Counted from the stretch's first letter, positions 24,556 through 33,535 are shown. The stretch: 64,000 nt of DNA from Demequina soli (GCF_000971195.1 NZ_BBLZ01000008.1:99747-163746), one strand, 5' to 3'. Made by a program: numbers and translations. Notes: generated from the letters alone by a model not told the origin.

Positions 24556-24948
24556 TCAGCCCCTCATCTGCGCGAGCTGGATGAGGTTGCCCACCGTGTC
24601 GTCGAGCACCGCGACGGTGACCGGCCCCATGTCGGTGGGCGGCATTGTGAACTCGACGCCGAGCGCCACGAGCCGCTCGTGCTCGGCGCGCACGTCGTCG
24701 CACGCGAACTGGGTCGCCGGGATGCCGTCCTCGCGGAGCGCCTGCCGGTAGGGCCCGACCGCGCGATGGCCGGACGGCTCGAGCAGCAGCTGCACCGCAT
24801 CGTCCCCCGGCGCGCCCACCGTGAGCCAGCGGTCCTCGCCGCCGAGCGGCACATCCTGACGCACCTCGAAGCCGAGGACGCGCGTGTAGAAGTCGAGGGC
24901 GCGCGCCTGATCGTCGACGAACACGCTGGTGAGATGGATGCGGATCAT
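24556..24948 (-). CDS. Glyoxalase/VOC-family protein
   Basis: A 130-residue single-domain VOC protein with two beta-alpha-beta-beta-beta repeats: HLTSVFVDDQARALDFYTRVLGFEV at the start, and TVAVLDDTVGNLIQLAQ at the end. The likely metal ligands include His5 and the final Gln of IQL. Substrate unknown; resistance-type or metabolic dioxygenase relatives share this fold. TAGGGT lies 6 bases before the ATG (leaderless). Confidence 0.88.
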   Translation of the reverse strand: MIRIHLTSVFVDDQARALDFYTRVLGFEVRQDVPLGGEDRWLTVGAPGDDAVQLLLEPSGHRAVGPYRQALREDGIPATQFACDDVRAEHERLVALGVEFTMPPTDMGPVTVAVLDDTVGNLIQLAQMRG

Positions 24949-25005
24949 TCCCTCACCCTAGGCGCGGACCTAGACTGGCGCGCATCCCCACCCGAGAGGA
25001 CCGCC

Positions 25006-25419
25006 ATGACGTACGCCGGAGACCTGACGCCGCACGAGGCGTGGCAGCTGCTCGAGGACCAGCCCGGCGCGATCCTGGTCGACGTCCGCACCGAGGCCGA
25101 GTGGCGCTTCACCGGGGTCCCCGACGCCTCGAGCCTGGGCAAGCAGGCCGCGCTGATCGAGTGGGTGTCCTACCCGGCGATGAACCGCAACGAGGGATTC
25201 CTCGACCAGCTCCAGGCGACCGGCGTCGAGCCGGGGCAGCCGATCGTGTTCCTGTGCCGCTCGGGCGCGCGCTCCATCGGCGCCGCCGAGGCCGCGACCG
25301 CCGCGGGCCTGGGTCCCGCCTACAACGTCCTCGAGGGCTTCGAGGGCGCCACCGACGAGCACGGCCACCGCGGCTGGCAGGGCTGGAAGGGCGCCGGCCT
25401 CCCCTGGCACCAGGGCTGA
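25006..25419 (+). CDS. Rhodanese-like sulfurtransferase domain protein
   Basis: A 137-residue single rhodanese domain. DVRTEAEWRFTGVPDA is the CH2A-like block, and the active-site Cys lies in VFLCRSGARSIGAAEAA. It would carry persulfide sulfur, or act in redox or thiosulfate chemistry. ATG 25006 has GAGAGGA upstream, and TAGACT (24971-24976) is a good -10 giving a leader of about 25 bases. Confidence 0.92.
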   Translation: MTYAGDLTPHEAWQLLEDQPGAILVDVRTEAEWRFTGVPDASSLGKQAALIEWVSYPAMNRNEGFLDQLQATGVEPGQPIVFLCRSGARSIGAAEAATAAGLGPAYNVLEGFEGATDEHGHRGWQGWKGAGLPWHQG

Positions 25420-25588
25420 CCGCCCGCGGCGAACGCCGTCGGGACCGCCGCCGGAGGGCGAACGTCACGATTCGGTAACCCGGCTTGCTTTGTTGCGGCG
25501 ACCAACATAATCTCGGGACATCGCGGCGCGTCGAAGCGCTTCGACCGCCCGCCGGCGGCCAGCCGGCACCCGGGACGATGGAGTCGAG
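25420..25588 (+). promoter_or_regulatory. lacI-family gene promoter region
   Basis: Within this 169-base gap TTGCTT (25485-25490) and TAATCT (25508-25513), 17 bases apart, form a plausible sigma-A promoter, with CATAAT (25505-25510) an alternative -10. The regulator's palindromic operator begins 17 bases downstream of the -10, so autorepression is likely. Confidence 0.55.
25530..25545. promoter_or_regulatory. LacI-family operator O1
   Basis: A perfect 16-bp palindrome, GTCGAAGCGCTTCGAC, with the central CG step typical of LacI-family sites, sits between the probable regulator promoter and its start codon. The same 14-bp core TCGAAGCGCTTCGA recurs before the binding-protein gene. Confidence 0.9.
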
Positions 25589-26605
25589 ATGGCGACGATC
25601 GCAGACGTGGCGCAGGCCGCGGGCGTGTCGATCTCGACCGTGTCCTACGCCCTGTCCGGCAAGCGCTCCATCACCGCCGAGACCCGCACCCGCGTGCTCG
25701 CCGCCGCCGATGCGCTGGGCTACCTTCCGCATGCGAGTGCGCGCATGCTCGCCGCGAACCGCTCGCAGATCATCGCGGTGAGCGAGCCCGTGCACGCCGA
25801 CACCGACGACGCCGCGCACATGGCCTTCGCGATGGAGACCACCAAGGTTGCGCGCGCCCACAACTTCGACACCCTCCTGCTGGTCCACGACGACGCGCTC
25901 GAGGGCATGCGCCGCTCGGCCGCCACGCAGCTGGCCGACGGCATCGTCGTGCTCGACGTGGATGTGGACGATGCACGGGTCCCCCTGGCGCGCACCCTCG
26001 CCTGTCCGACGGTCTTCGTGGGCATCCCGGCGGACACCGCGGGCCTCATCTGCGTCGACCTCGACTTCGAGGCGGCGGCGCGCGAGGCGGTCGACCGGCT
26101 CGTCGACGCCGGGCACAGGCAGATCGGCCTCATCTCCCACCGCCCCGAGACCCTCGAGCGCGGCTCCAACTTCCCGCTGCGCTTCCGCGACGCGTTCCTG
26201 GCCCGCTGCGACGAGCGCGGCGTCGCGCACGCGGTGGTCCACCCCAACGGCCACACCGCCGACGGCAGCGTGCGCCGCCTGCTCGAGCGCCTGCCCGACC
26301 TCGACGGCATCGTGCTCAGCACCACGCCCGACGTCGCGTCGTCGCTGTCCGCGATACTCGCGACGCGCGAGCTCGTCGTCCCACGCGACGTGTCGGTGAT
26401 CGCAGCCGGCGTGAGCTTCTCGACCGCGCGGTTCGCCGTGCCGTTCGACACGATGCCGCTCGACGCCCACGCGTCGTGCGCCGCCGCCGTGGACCTCCTC
26501 GTCCAGGCGATCGACGGCGGGGACCGCAGCCCCCGCATCGTCCTCCTCCCACCCGCCTACATCGACCACGGGTCGGTGCTCGCGCGCGCGACACCCCCCG
26601 ACTGA
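25589..26605 (+). CDS. LacI-family transcriptional regulator of the alpha-xyloside operon
   Basis: A 338-residue repressor. Residues 1-55 are the LacI helix-turn-helix and hinge (TIADVAQAAGVSISTVSYALSG, then ARMLAANRS), followed by a periplasmic-binding-protein-like effector domain ending in the usual IVLLPPAYIDHGS. It is expected to release two matching operators (25530 and 26651) on binding a sugar, probably an alpha-xyloside or isoprimeverose-like product given the downstream enzyme. GGAG lies upstream of the ATG. Confidence 0.94.
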   Translation: MATIADVAQAAGVSISTVSYALSGKRSITAETRTRVLAAADALGYLPHASARMLAANRSQIIAVSEPVHADTDDAAHMAFAMETTKVARAHNFDTLLLVHDDALEGMRRSAATQLADGIVVLDVDVDDARVPLARTLACPTVFVGIPADTAGLICVDLDFEAAAREAVDRLVDAGHRQIGLISHRPETLERGSNFPLRFRDAFLARCDERGVAHAVVHPNGHTADGSVRRLLERLPDLDGIVLSTTPDVASSLSAILATRELVVPRDVSVIAAGVSFSTARFAVPFDTMPLDAHASCAAAVDLLVQAIDGGDRSPRIVLLPPAYIDHGSVLARATPPD

Positions 26606-26650
26606 CCCGGGCAGCCGTCACACCCGTGCGGCGACCCACGCGCCCGCATC

Positions 26651-26666
26651 GTCGAAGCGCTTCGAA
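26651..26666. promoter_or_regulatory. LacI-family operator O2
   Basis: GTCGAAGCGCTTCGAA matches operator O1 at 15 of 16 bases (14-bp core TCGAAGCGCTTCGA is perfect). It lies 63 bases before the binding-protein gene. It is flanked by an inverted pair of the recurring word, GCATCGTC (26646-26653) and GACGATGC (26678-26685), which could form a stem over the operator and act as a terminator or barrier after the regulator gene. Confidence 0.88.
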
Positions 26667-26729
26667 AGAGGCGCGGGGACGATGCACCCAGCCGGCCTCC
26701 GGGCCACGACAAGGAAGCAGGAACGGACA

Positions 26730-28055
26730 ATGAAGTACCGCATCACCGCAGCGACCGCCGTGCTCGCCGCCGGCGCGCTCAGCCTGAGCGCATGCTCGTC
26801 CTCGGATGGAGGCTCCACCGACGGGGCGTCCGCGTCCGGCGGCTCGGGCGACTTCTCCGGCCAGACCCTCACCGTCATGCACTACGAGGGCGACGAGTCC
26901 GCGATGGGCAAGGCGTGGAACAAGGCCATCGAGATCTTCGAGAAGGAGACCGGCGCCACCGTCGACCTCCAGAACACCGCGTTCGAGGACCTGAACGCCT
27001 CCGCGCAGCAGCTCTTCGACTCCTCCGACGCGCCCGACGTGTCCGAGTACAACAAGGGCAACGGCACCGCCGGCCAGCTCGCCGCGACCGGCGTGATCCT
27101 GCCGCTCGACGACGCCTACGCGAAGTACGGCTGGGCCGACAAGCTCAGCGCGGGCGTCGACACCATCGCCAAGTACGACGAGAACGGCGTCATGGGCTCG
27201 GGCTCCTGGTACGGCGTCCCGAACTACGGCGAGTTCGTCTTCCTCTACTACAACAAGGACATGTTCGACCAGTACGGCATCGACGTGCCGACGGACGAGG
27301 CGAGCCTCGAGGCCGCGATGCAGACGTTCGTCGACAACGGCGTCACGCCGCTGACCACCTCGGCCCAGGAGTACCCGATGGGCCAGCTCTGGTACCAGCT
27401 CGCGCTGTCCAAGGCCGACCGCCAGTGGGTCAACGACTACCAGCTGTACGAGAACCCCGTGGACTGGTCCGGCACGGAGGTCAGCACCGCGACCGGGACA
27501 CTCGAGGACTGGGTGAGCAAGGGCTACATCAGCAAGGACGCCTCCGGCATGACCGCCGAGGACGCCGGCCTGCAGTTCATCAACGGCGAGTCCCCGATGT
27601 TCTACTCCGGCTCGTGGTGGTACGGCCGCATGCTCAGCGACGTCACCACGTTCGACTTCGGCATCGCCAACTGGCCCGACACCACGCTGACCCCCGGCTC
27701 GGGCGGCAACATCTGGGTGGTCCCCGCCCAGTCGAAGAACCCCGAGCTCGCCGAGAAGTTCATCGACGTCACGATGTACCCCGAGGTCCAGGCGCTGCTC
27801 GGCGAGTCCGGCGGATTGCCCGTCGCCGCCGACACCGCCGACATCACCGACCCGAACGCCAAGCAGCTCATCGACCTGTTCAACGAGGTCAACGACCGCG
27901 ACGGCCTGGCCTTCTACCCCGACTGGCCGACCCCGACCTTCTACGGCGACCTCAACTCCGTCATGCAGAGCATCGTCAACGGCGACGCGACCACGGACGA
28001 GGCCGACGCCCAGCTGAAGGACTACTACGAGAGCTACGTCTCGACCGTCAACTAA
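26730..28055 (+). CDS. ABC sugar-binding lipoprotein (family 1)
   Basis: A 441-residue extracellular solute-binding protein. The signal ends in LSLSAC, giving an acylated Cys, followed by a Ser/Gly linker and a two-lobed binding protein (LTVMHYEGDE at the start; the SBP_bac_1 core ending GNIWVVPAQSKNPELAEKFI). It should capture an oligosaccharide and deliver it to the two permeases that follow. The ATG at 26730 has a purine-rich AAGGAAGCAGGAA upstream. No ATPase gene is present in the operon, so a shared MsiK-type ATPase elsewhere is likely, as is common in actinobacteria. Confidence 0.95.
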   Translation: MKYRITAATAVLAAGALSLSACSSSDGGSTDGASASGGSGDFSGQTLTVMHYEGDESAMGKAWNKAIEIFEKETGATVDLQNTAFEDLNASAQQLFDSSDAPDVSEYNKGNGTAGQLAATGVILPLDDAYAKYGWADKLSAGVDTIAKYDENGVMGSGSWYGVPNYGEFVFLYYNKDMFDQYGIDVPTDEASLEAAMQTFVDNGVTPLTTSAQEYPMGQLWYQLALSKADRQWVNDYQLYENPVDWSGTEVSTATGTLEDWVSKGYISKDASGMTAEDAGLQFINGESPMFYSGSWWYGRMLSDVTTFDFGIANWPDTTLTPGSGGNIWVVPAQSKNPELAEKFIDVTMYPEVQALLGESGGLPVAADTADITDPNAKQLIDLFNEVNDRDGLAFYPDWPTPTFYGDLNSVMQSIVNGDATTDEADAQLKDYYESYVSTVN

Positions 28056-28066
28056 GCCTCGACCAC

Positions 28067-28097
28067 GCGGGGGCCCCGGCCGGCCCGGGGCCCCCGC
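28067..28097 (+). terminator. Intercistronic stem-loop between binding protein and permease
   Basis: A perfect 13-bp stem (GCGGGGGCCCCGG / CCGGGGCCCCCGC) with a 5-base loop lies in the 58-base gap after the binding-protein stop. With no U-run, and transport genes downstream, it is more likely a 3'-end stabiliser or partial terminator that keeps the binding protein in excess than a full stop. Confidence 0.7.
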
Positions 28098-28113
28098 CAG
28101 AGACGGATCCCTC

Positions 28114-29079
28114 ATGACCTCCCTCGCACCCCGCACCCGCCCGCGTCGCACCGACGAACCCGCGCGTATCCCGCAGCGCGACTCCAGCAAGCTCGGCTAC
28201 TGGCTCTACCTCATCCCCGGCACGCTGCTCGTGGGCCTCGTGATCTTCTACCCGATCGTGCGCAACGTGCGCCTGAGCTTCTTCCACTGGCGCGGCGGGC
28301 GCGCCGAGGAGCACTTCGCGGGCCTCGACAACTGGATCGCCCTGGCCTCGGACCACGAGTTCATCCAGTCGTTCAAGAACATCTTCCTCGTCATCATCGC
28401 CATGGTGATCGTGCCCACCCTGCTGGGCCTCATCATCGCGGCGCTGCTCTTCGACGTGGTGGGCCGCCGCTTCGGCGCGCGCCTGTCGAGCTTCCTGCGC
28501 GCCACCTACTACCTCCCGCAGATCCTCCCGATCGCGGTCGCGGGCGTGATGTTCTCCTGGATCCTCAAGCCCAACTCCGACGGCGTGCTCAACCAGTTCC
28601 TGTCTGTCATCACGGGGTCGACCGTCGAGGTCAACTGGCTCGGCGGGCAGTACTCGACCGCCATGGCCTCCGTCATGGTGCTGATGATCTGGATCCAGCT
28701 GGGCTACCCCGTCGTCATCTTCATGGCGGCCCTCCAGCGCGTCGACCCGCAGCTGTACGAGGCCGCCGAGCTCGACGGCGCCAACTGGTACCAGCGCTTC
28801 CGCGCGATCACGCTGCCGATGATCCAGCCCGAGGTGTTCGTGGTCGCGCTGACCACCACCATCGCGGCGCTCAAGGTGTTCGCGCCGGTCTTCATCCTCA
28901 CCAACGGCGGCCCGTCGAAGTCGACCTATGTGCCCTCGTACTACGCGTACGAGGAGTTCATCCGCGGCACCGACAAGGGCTACGCCGCCACGATCGCGTC
29001 GGCCATCACGCTCGTGGTCGTCGTGGTCGCCATCATCTTCATCCGCGTGCAGAACCGCGCCGAGCGCAAGGAGGCGTGA
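28114..29079 (+). CDS. ABC sugar permease, MalF type
   Basis: A 321-residue integral membrane permease with about six helices (first LYLIPGTLLVGLVIFYPIV). The binding-protein-dependent transport motif that contacts the ATPase is in YEAAELDGANWYQRFRAITLP. It forms a heterodimer with the next gene product, which begins 4 bases after this stop. Confidence 0.95.
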   Translation: MTSLAPRTRPRRTDEPARIPQRDSSKLGYWLYLIPGTLLVGLVIFYPIVRNVRLSFFHWRGGRAEEHFAGLDNWIALASDHEFIQSFKNIFLVIIAMVIVPTLLGLIIAALLFDVVGRRFGARLSSFLRATYYLPQILPIAVAGVMFSWILKPNSDGVLNQFLSVITGSTVEVNWLGGQYSTAMASVMVLMIWIQLGYPVVIFMAALQRVDPQLYEAAELDGANWYQRFRAITLPMIQPEVFVVALTTTIAALKVFAPVFILTNGGPSKSTYVPSYYAYEEFIRGTDKGYAATIASAITLVVVVVAIIFIRVQNRAERKEA

Positions 29080-29083
29080 CGCC

Positions 29084-29971
29084 ATGACCGCCGTCGCCCA
29101 GGCCCCCACCCCCGTCGACACCACGGCGCCGACCAAGAACAGGGCACGCCCTCGCACCGCCACCGAGTGGATCCTGCTGATCGCGGCGATCCTCGGCGCC
29201 CTCGCGATCGTGTTCCCGATGCTCCTGCTGCTGCTCAACGCGTTCAAGTCCCCCGCGGACTACGCGAACTCCGGCCCGCTGCAGCTGCCCGAGAAGCTCG
29301 ACCTCACCGGCATCCGCACGTTCTGGGAGACCCAGAACTTCCCGCGCGCGCTGTGGAACTCGGTGTTCATCTCGACGATGGTGTCCCTCATCGCCGTCGT
29401 GGTGTCCGTGCTGAACTCGTTCGCGATCGGCATCGGCCGCGTGCGGGGCCGCACCTGGATCGTGCTCATCTTCCTCATGGCCAACCTGGTCCCGCAGGAG
29501 ATGCTGTTCGACCCGCTGTTCAAGCTCTACGACAAGATCGGCCTGCTCTCCAACCCCTGGTCCGTCATCCTGACGTTCGTGGTGATCCAGTCGGCCTTCG
29601 GCACCTACCTGCTGTCGAGCCTGCTCGGCACGTTCCCCAAGGAGATCCTCGAGGCCGCGTCGGTCGACGGCGCCACCCGCGGGCGCGTGCTGCGCTCGGT
29701 GATCGTTCCGATCCTCCGGCCCACGCTGTCCGTCCTCATGGTGTTCTTCTTCATCTGGACGTGGAACGAGTTCCTGCTGCCGCTGGCGTTCCTCAACACC
29801 TCCGACAGCCTCACGGTGCCGCTGCTGCTCGAGCAGCTCAACGGCGAGCGCCAGACCGACACCACCACCCTGATCGCCGGCACGCTCATCAGCGTGATCC
29901 CCACGATCATCTTCTTCCTCATCTTCCAGCGCACCCTCACGCGCGGCATCACGGCAGGAGCAGTGAAGTGA
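29084..29971 (+). CDS. ABC sugar permease, MalG type
   Basis: A 295-residue permease with about six helices; the EAA loop is LEAASVDGATRGRVLRSVIVP, and the C-terminus ends in the MalG-like FQRTLTRGITAGAVK. ATG 29084 is chosen because the longer frame overlaps the first permease. The stop overlaps the GTG of the alpha-xylosidase gene by 2 bases (GTGAAGTGA context), indicating tight co-translation. Confidence 0.95.
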   Translation: MTAVAQAPTPVDTTAPTKNRARPRTATEWILLIAAILGALAIVFPMLLLLLNAFKSPADYANSGPLQLPEKLDLTGIRTFWETQNFPRALWNSVFISTMVSLIAVVVSVLNSFAIGIGRVRGRTWIVLIFLMANLVPQEMLFDPLFKLYDKIGLLSNPWSVILTFVVIQSAFGTYLLSSLLGTFPKEILEAASVDGATRGRVLRSVIVPILRPTLSVLMVFFFIWTWNEFLLPLAFLNTSDSLTVPLLLEQLNGERQTDTTTLIAGTLISVIPTIIFFLIFQRTLTRGITAGAVK

Positions 29972-32238
29972 AGTTCACCGACGGATTCTGGATGCGCCGG
30001 CCCGGCGTCGACGCGCTCTACGCCGAGGAGGCGTACGACGTCTGGGCCGAGGGCGACACCCTCACCGTCCACGCCCCCACCCGCGTGATCCGCGCCCGCG
30101 GCGACGTGCTCAACCGCGCGATGCTCACGGTCACGCTGAGCTCGCCGCTCGAGGGCGTGGTGCGCGTGCGGATCGACCACCACCAGGGCGCACGGCGCTC
30201 CCCCGGCTTCCGGATGCCGGGCGCCGTCGAGGGCACGGGCGTCGCGGCGGTGGACGATGCGGGGGGCACCCTGACCTCCGGCCGCCTGACTGCGCGGGTC
30301 GCGCAGGGCGCGCCGTGGCGCCTCGACTTCGAGGTCGACGGCGAGCGCATCACCGGGTCGGGCCACCACTCGGTGGGCTACATGACGCTGGCGAAGGACG
30401 CCCCCGTGCCCGCCGAGCCGGCCGGCGTGGCCGGCTACTCCGAGACCGGGCTCGCGCCGCATCGTGCCTACGTCCACGAGCAGCTCGACCTGGGCGTGGG
30501 CGAGACCATCTACGGGCTCGGTGAGCGCTTCGGCCCGTTCGTGAAGAACGGCCAGACCGTGGACATCTGGAACGCCGACGGCGGCACCAGCTCCGAGCAG
30601 TCCTACAAGTCGATCCCGTTCTACCTGTCGTCGCGCGGCTACGGCGTGCTGGTCAACCACCCCGAGCACGTGAGCATCGAGGTGGGCTCCGAGGCCGTCG
30701 AGCGGGTGCAGTTCTCCACCGCGGGCGAGTCGCTCGAGTACCTCGTCTTCGCGGGCCCCACGCCCGCCGAGGCGGTCGAGCGCTACACGGCGCTGCTCGG
30801 CCGCCCGCCGCGCGTGCCCGCGTGGTCCTTCGGCCTGTGGCTGTCGACGTCGTTCACGACGCAGTACGACGAGGCGACGGTCGCATCATTCGTCGACGGC
30901 ATGCGCGAGCGCGACATCCCGCTGTCGGTGTTCCACTACGACTGCTTCTGGATGCGCGAGTTCAACTGGACCGACGGCGTGTGGGACGAGCGGGTGTTCC
31001 CCGACCCCGAGGGCATGCTCGAGCGGATGCACGAGGACAAGGACCTCCACGTGTCGGCGTGGATCAACCCGTACATCGCGCAGCGCGGACGGATGTTCCG
31101 CGAGGGCCTCGAGCACGGCTACCTGGTCAAGCGCCCCGACGGCAGCGTGTGGCAGTGGGACCAGTGGCAGGCGGGCATGGCGCTGGTCGACTTCACCAAC
31201 CCCGCCGCGCGCGCGTGGTTCCAGGACTTCATCCGCGTCCTCGTGCGTCAGGGGGTCGACGCCATCAAGACCGACTTCGGCGAGCGGATCCCGACCGACG
31301 TCGTGTGGCACGACGGCTCGAGCCCCGAGACGATGCACAACCTCTACACGCAGCTCTACAACGAGGCCGTGTGGGAGGCGCTCGTCGAGGAGCGCGGCGA
31401 GGGCGACGCCGTGCTGTTCGCGCGGTCGGCGACCGCGGGGGGCCAGACGATGCCGGTGCACTGGGGCGGCGACAACTCGTCGTCGTACGTGTCGATGGCG
31501 GAGACCCTGCGCGGCGGGCTGTCGCTCATGAGCTCGGGCTTCGGGTACTGGAGCCACGACATCGGCGGCTTCGAGGGCACCCCCGACGCGGGCGTGTTCA
31601 AGCGCTGGCTCGCGTTCGGGCTCATGTCCTCGCACTCGCGCCTGCACGGGTCGAGCTCGTACCGGGTGCCGTGGGCCTTCGACGACGAGGCCGTCGACGT
31701 CGCGCGCACGTTCACGAAGCTCAAGCTGTCGCTCATGCCGTACCTCTACACCGCCTCCGTCGAGACCGCGACCACGGGCGTCCCCATGATGCGGCCGATG
31801 TTCTTGGCCTTCCCCGGCGACCCCGCGACGCAGCACCTGGACCGCCAGTACATGCTCGGCGACTCGCTGCTGGTGGCGCCCGTGATGTCCGAGTCCGGCG
31901 AGGTGTCGCTCTACCTGCCCGAGGGCGAGTGGACGTCGCTGCTCACGGGCGAGCGCGTCGCGGGCGGACGCTGGCGGCGCGAGGTGCACGGCTTCGACTC
32001 GATGCCGCTGTACGTGCGCCCCGGCACCGTGCTCGCGCGCGGCACCCGCGACGACCGCCCGGACTACGACTACCTCGCCGACGTCGAGCTGGTGGTCTAC
32101 CCGGGCGGCCCCGACACGCGCGAGGTCGCCCTGCACGCGTCCGATGGCTCGAGCGACACCGTCACCGTCGTGTCCCGCGACGGCTCGCTCACGGCCACCG
32201 GCGTCTCCGGCCGCGCCTACGCGGTCCGCGAGGCCTGA
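29968..32238 (+). CDS. GH31 alpha-xylosidase (YicI type)
   Basis: A 756-residue glycoside hydrolase family 31 enzyme that releases terminal alpha-xylose. The YicI motifs are almost intact: GLGERFGPFVKNGQ, the nucleophile Asp436 in IKTDFGERIPTDVVWHDGS, the acid/base Asp502 in HWGGDNSSSYVSMAE, and GFGYWSHDIGGFEGT then SSHSRLHGSSSYRVPWAFD. These blocks separate alpha-xylosidases from alpha-glucosidases in the family. There is no signal peptide, so it acts on imported oligosaccharides such as isoprimeverose or xyloglucan fragments. GTG 29968 overlaps the permease stop. GGACGATGCG occurs once at 30252 (Val-Asp-Asp-Ala). Confidence 0.94.
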   Translation: MKFTDGFWMRRPGVDALYAEEAYDVWAEGDTLTVHAPTRVIRARGDVLNRAMLTVTLSSPLEGVVRVRIDHHQGARRSPGFRMPGAVEGTGVAAVDDAGGTLTSGRLTARVAQGAPWRLDFEVDGERITGSGHHSVGYMTLAKDAPVPAEPAGVAGYSETGLAPHRAYVHEQLDLGVGETIYGLGERFGPFVKNGQTVDIWNADGGTSSEQSYKSIPFYLSSRGYGVLVNHPEHVSIEVGSEAVERVQFSTAGESLEYLVFAGPTPAEAVERYTALLGRPPRVPAWSFGLWLSTSFTTQYDEATVASFVDGMRERDIPLSVFHYDCFWMREFNWTDGVWDERVFPDPEGMLERMHEDKDLHVSAWINPYIAQRGRMFREGLEHGYLVKRPDGSVWQWDQWQAGMALVDFTNPAARAWFQDFIRVLVRQGVDAIKTDFGERIPTDVVWHDGSSPETMHNLYTQLYNEAVWEALVEERGEGDAVLFARSATAGGQTMPVHWGGDNSSSYVSMAETLRGGLSLMSSGFGYWSHDIGGFEGTPDAGVFKRWLAFGLMSSHSRLHGSSSYRVPWAFDDEAVDVARTFTKLKLSLMPYLYTASVETATTGVPMMRPMFLAFPGDPATQHLDRQYMLGDSLLVAPVMSESGEVSLYLPEGEWTSLLTGERVAGGRWRREVHGFDSMPLYVRPGTVLARGTRDDRPDYDYLADVELVVYPGGPDTREVALHASDGSSDTVTVVSRDGSLTATGVSGRAYAVREA

Positions 32239-32287
32239 GGACGATGCGGCGGCCGGGTCCCACACCTGCCCGGCCGCCGCATCGTCC
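32239..32287 (+). terminator. Sugar-operon terminator built from an inverted pair of GGACGATGCG
   Basis: A perfect 19-bp stem, GGACGATGCGGCGGCCGGG (32239-32257) pairing with 32269-32287, closes an 11-base loop and begins on the base after the alpha-xylosidase stop. The outer 10 bp of each arm are the recurring word in opposite orientation. Inverted pairs of uptake sequences serve as terminators in Neisseria and Haemophilus. Confidence 0.9.
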
Positions 32288-32317
32288 CGGGGCGCACCGC
32301 GCCGGTAGCCTGAGCCC

Positions 32318-33535
32318 ATGACCTCGGAAGACGCCCCGCAGCTCCGTCCCGACACCCTCGCCGTCCGCGCCGGCCACGTGCGCACGCCGTTCGACGAGAT
32401 GTCCGAGGCGATCTTCATGACGCAGGGGTACGTCTATCCGACGGCTGCCGAGGCGGAGGGCGCGTTCGCGGGCGAGATCGACCGCTACCAGTACTCGCGC
32501 TACGCCAACCCGACGGTGACGATGTTCGAGACGCGCCTCGCCGCGATCGAGGGCGCGGACGACTGCTTCGCGACCGCGACCGGCATGGCGGCCGTGTTCG
32601 TGGCGCTCGCGTCGATCCTGCGCCAGGGCGACCGCCTGGTGGCCTCGCGCGCGCTGTTCGGCACGTCGATCGCGACCTTCGACGACTACTTCGCCGGCTG
32701 GGGCATCCGCGTCGACTACGTCGACGGACACGTCAACGAGGACTGGGACCGCGCGCTCGCGACCCCCGCCACCGCCGTGTTCTGCGAGTCCCCCACCAAC
32801 CCCATGCAGGACGTCGTGGACCTGCGCCACGTCGCGGCGCGCGCCAAGGAGGCCGGCGCGCTGTTCATCGTCGACAACGTGTTCGCGACGCCGCTCGGCC
32901 AGAAGCCGCTCGAGCTCGGCGCCGACGCCGTCGTGTACTCCGCCACCAAGCACATCGACGGTCAGGGCCGCGTCCTCGGCGGTGCGGTGCTCGGCTCGAA
33001 GGAGTACGTGGGCAAGGTGCGCCAGATGGTGCGCACCATGGGCGCGACCATGTCGCCGTTCACCGCGTGGGTGCTCGGCAAGTCGCTCGAGACCCTCGCG
33101 GTGCGCGTCAAGGCGCAGGCGGCCTCCGCGCTCGACCTCGCGCAGTGGCTCGAGGCGCACCCCAAGGTCGCGGTCGCGCGCTACCCGCTGCTGCCGTCGC
33201 ACCCGCAGTACGAGCGCGCGAAGGGCCAGATGACGATGGGCGGCACGCTCGTCACCATCGACATCGCGCTCGACGAGGGCGTCGACCCGCACGGCCCCGA
33301 GGCGAAGGCGGCGACGTTCCGGTTCCTCGACGCGCTGCGCGTCATCGACCTGTCGAACAACCTCGGCGACGCGAAGTCCATCGCGACGCACCCCGCCACG
33401 ACGACCCACCGCAAGCTCGGCGCCGTGCGCCGCGCCGCGGTCGGCATGTGCGAGGCGACCGTGCGGCTGAGCATCGGCCTCGAGGATGTCGAGGACCTCC
33501 GCGAGGACCTCGCCCGCGCGCTCGACGCCATCTGA
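32318..33535 (+). CDS. metZ: O-succinylhomoserine sulfhydrylase MetZ
   Basis: A 405-residue PLP-dependent Cys/Met-metabolism enzyme that makes homocysteine from O-succinylhomoserine and sulfide. Features are TQGYVYPTAAEAEGAF, YSRYANPTVTMFE, ATGMAAVFVAL, and the PLP lysine in YSATKHIDGQGRVLGG, the MetZ form of the motif. TAGCCT (32306-32311) is 6 bases before the ATG, with no ribosome site, so a leaderless message is likely. O-acetylhomoserine use is an alternative. Confidence 0.92.
   Translation: MTSEDAPQLRPDTLAVRAGHVRTPFDEMSEAIFMTQGYVYPTAAEAEGAFAGEIDRYQYSRYANPTVTMFETRLAAIEGADDCFATATGMAAVFVALASILRQGDRLVASRALFGTSIATFDDYFAGWGIRVDYVDGHVNEDWDRALATPATAVFCESPTNPMQDVVDLRHVAARAKEAGALFIVDNVFATPLGQKPLELGADAVVYSATKHIDGQGRVLGGAVLGSKEYVGKVRQMVRTMGATMSPFTAWVLGKSLETLAVRVKAQAASALDLAQWLEAHPKVAVARYPLLPSHPQYERAKGQMTMGGTLVTIDIALDEGVDPHGPEAKAATFRFLDALRVIDLSNNLGDAKSIATHPATTTHRKLGAVRRAAVGMCEATVRLSIGLEDVEDLREDLARALDAI

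Noticed and set aside
32239-32317. SAM or other riboswitch upstream of metZ
   Set aside because: The gap is only 79 bases and is taken by the previous operon's terminator and a leaderless promoter.
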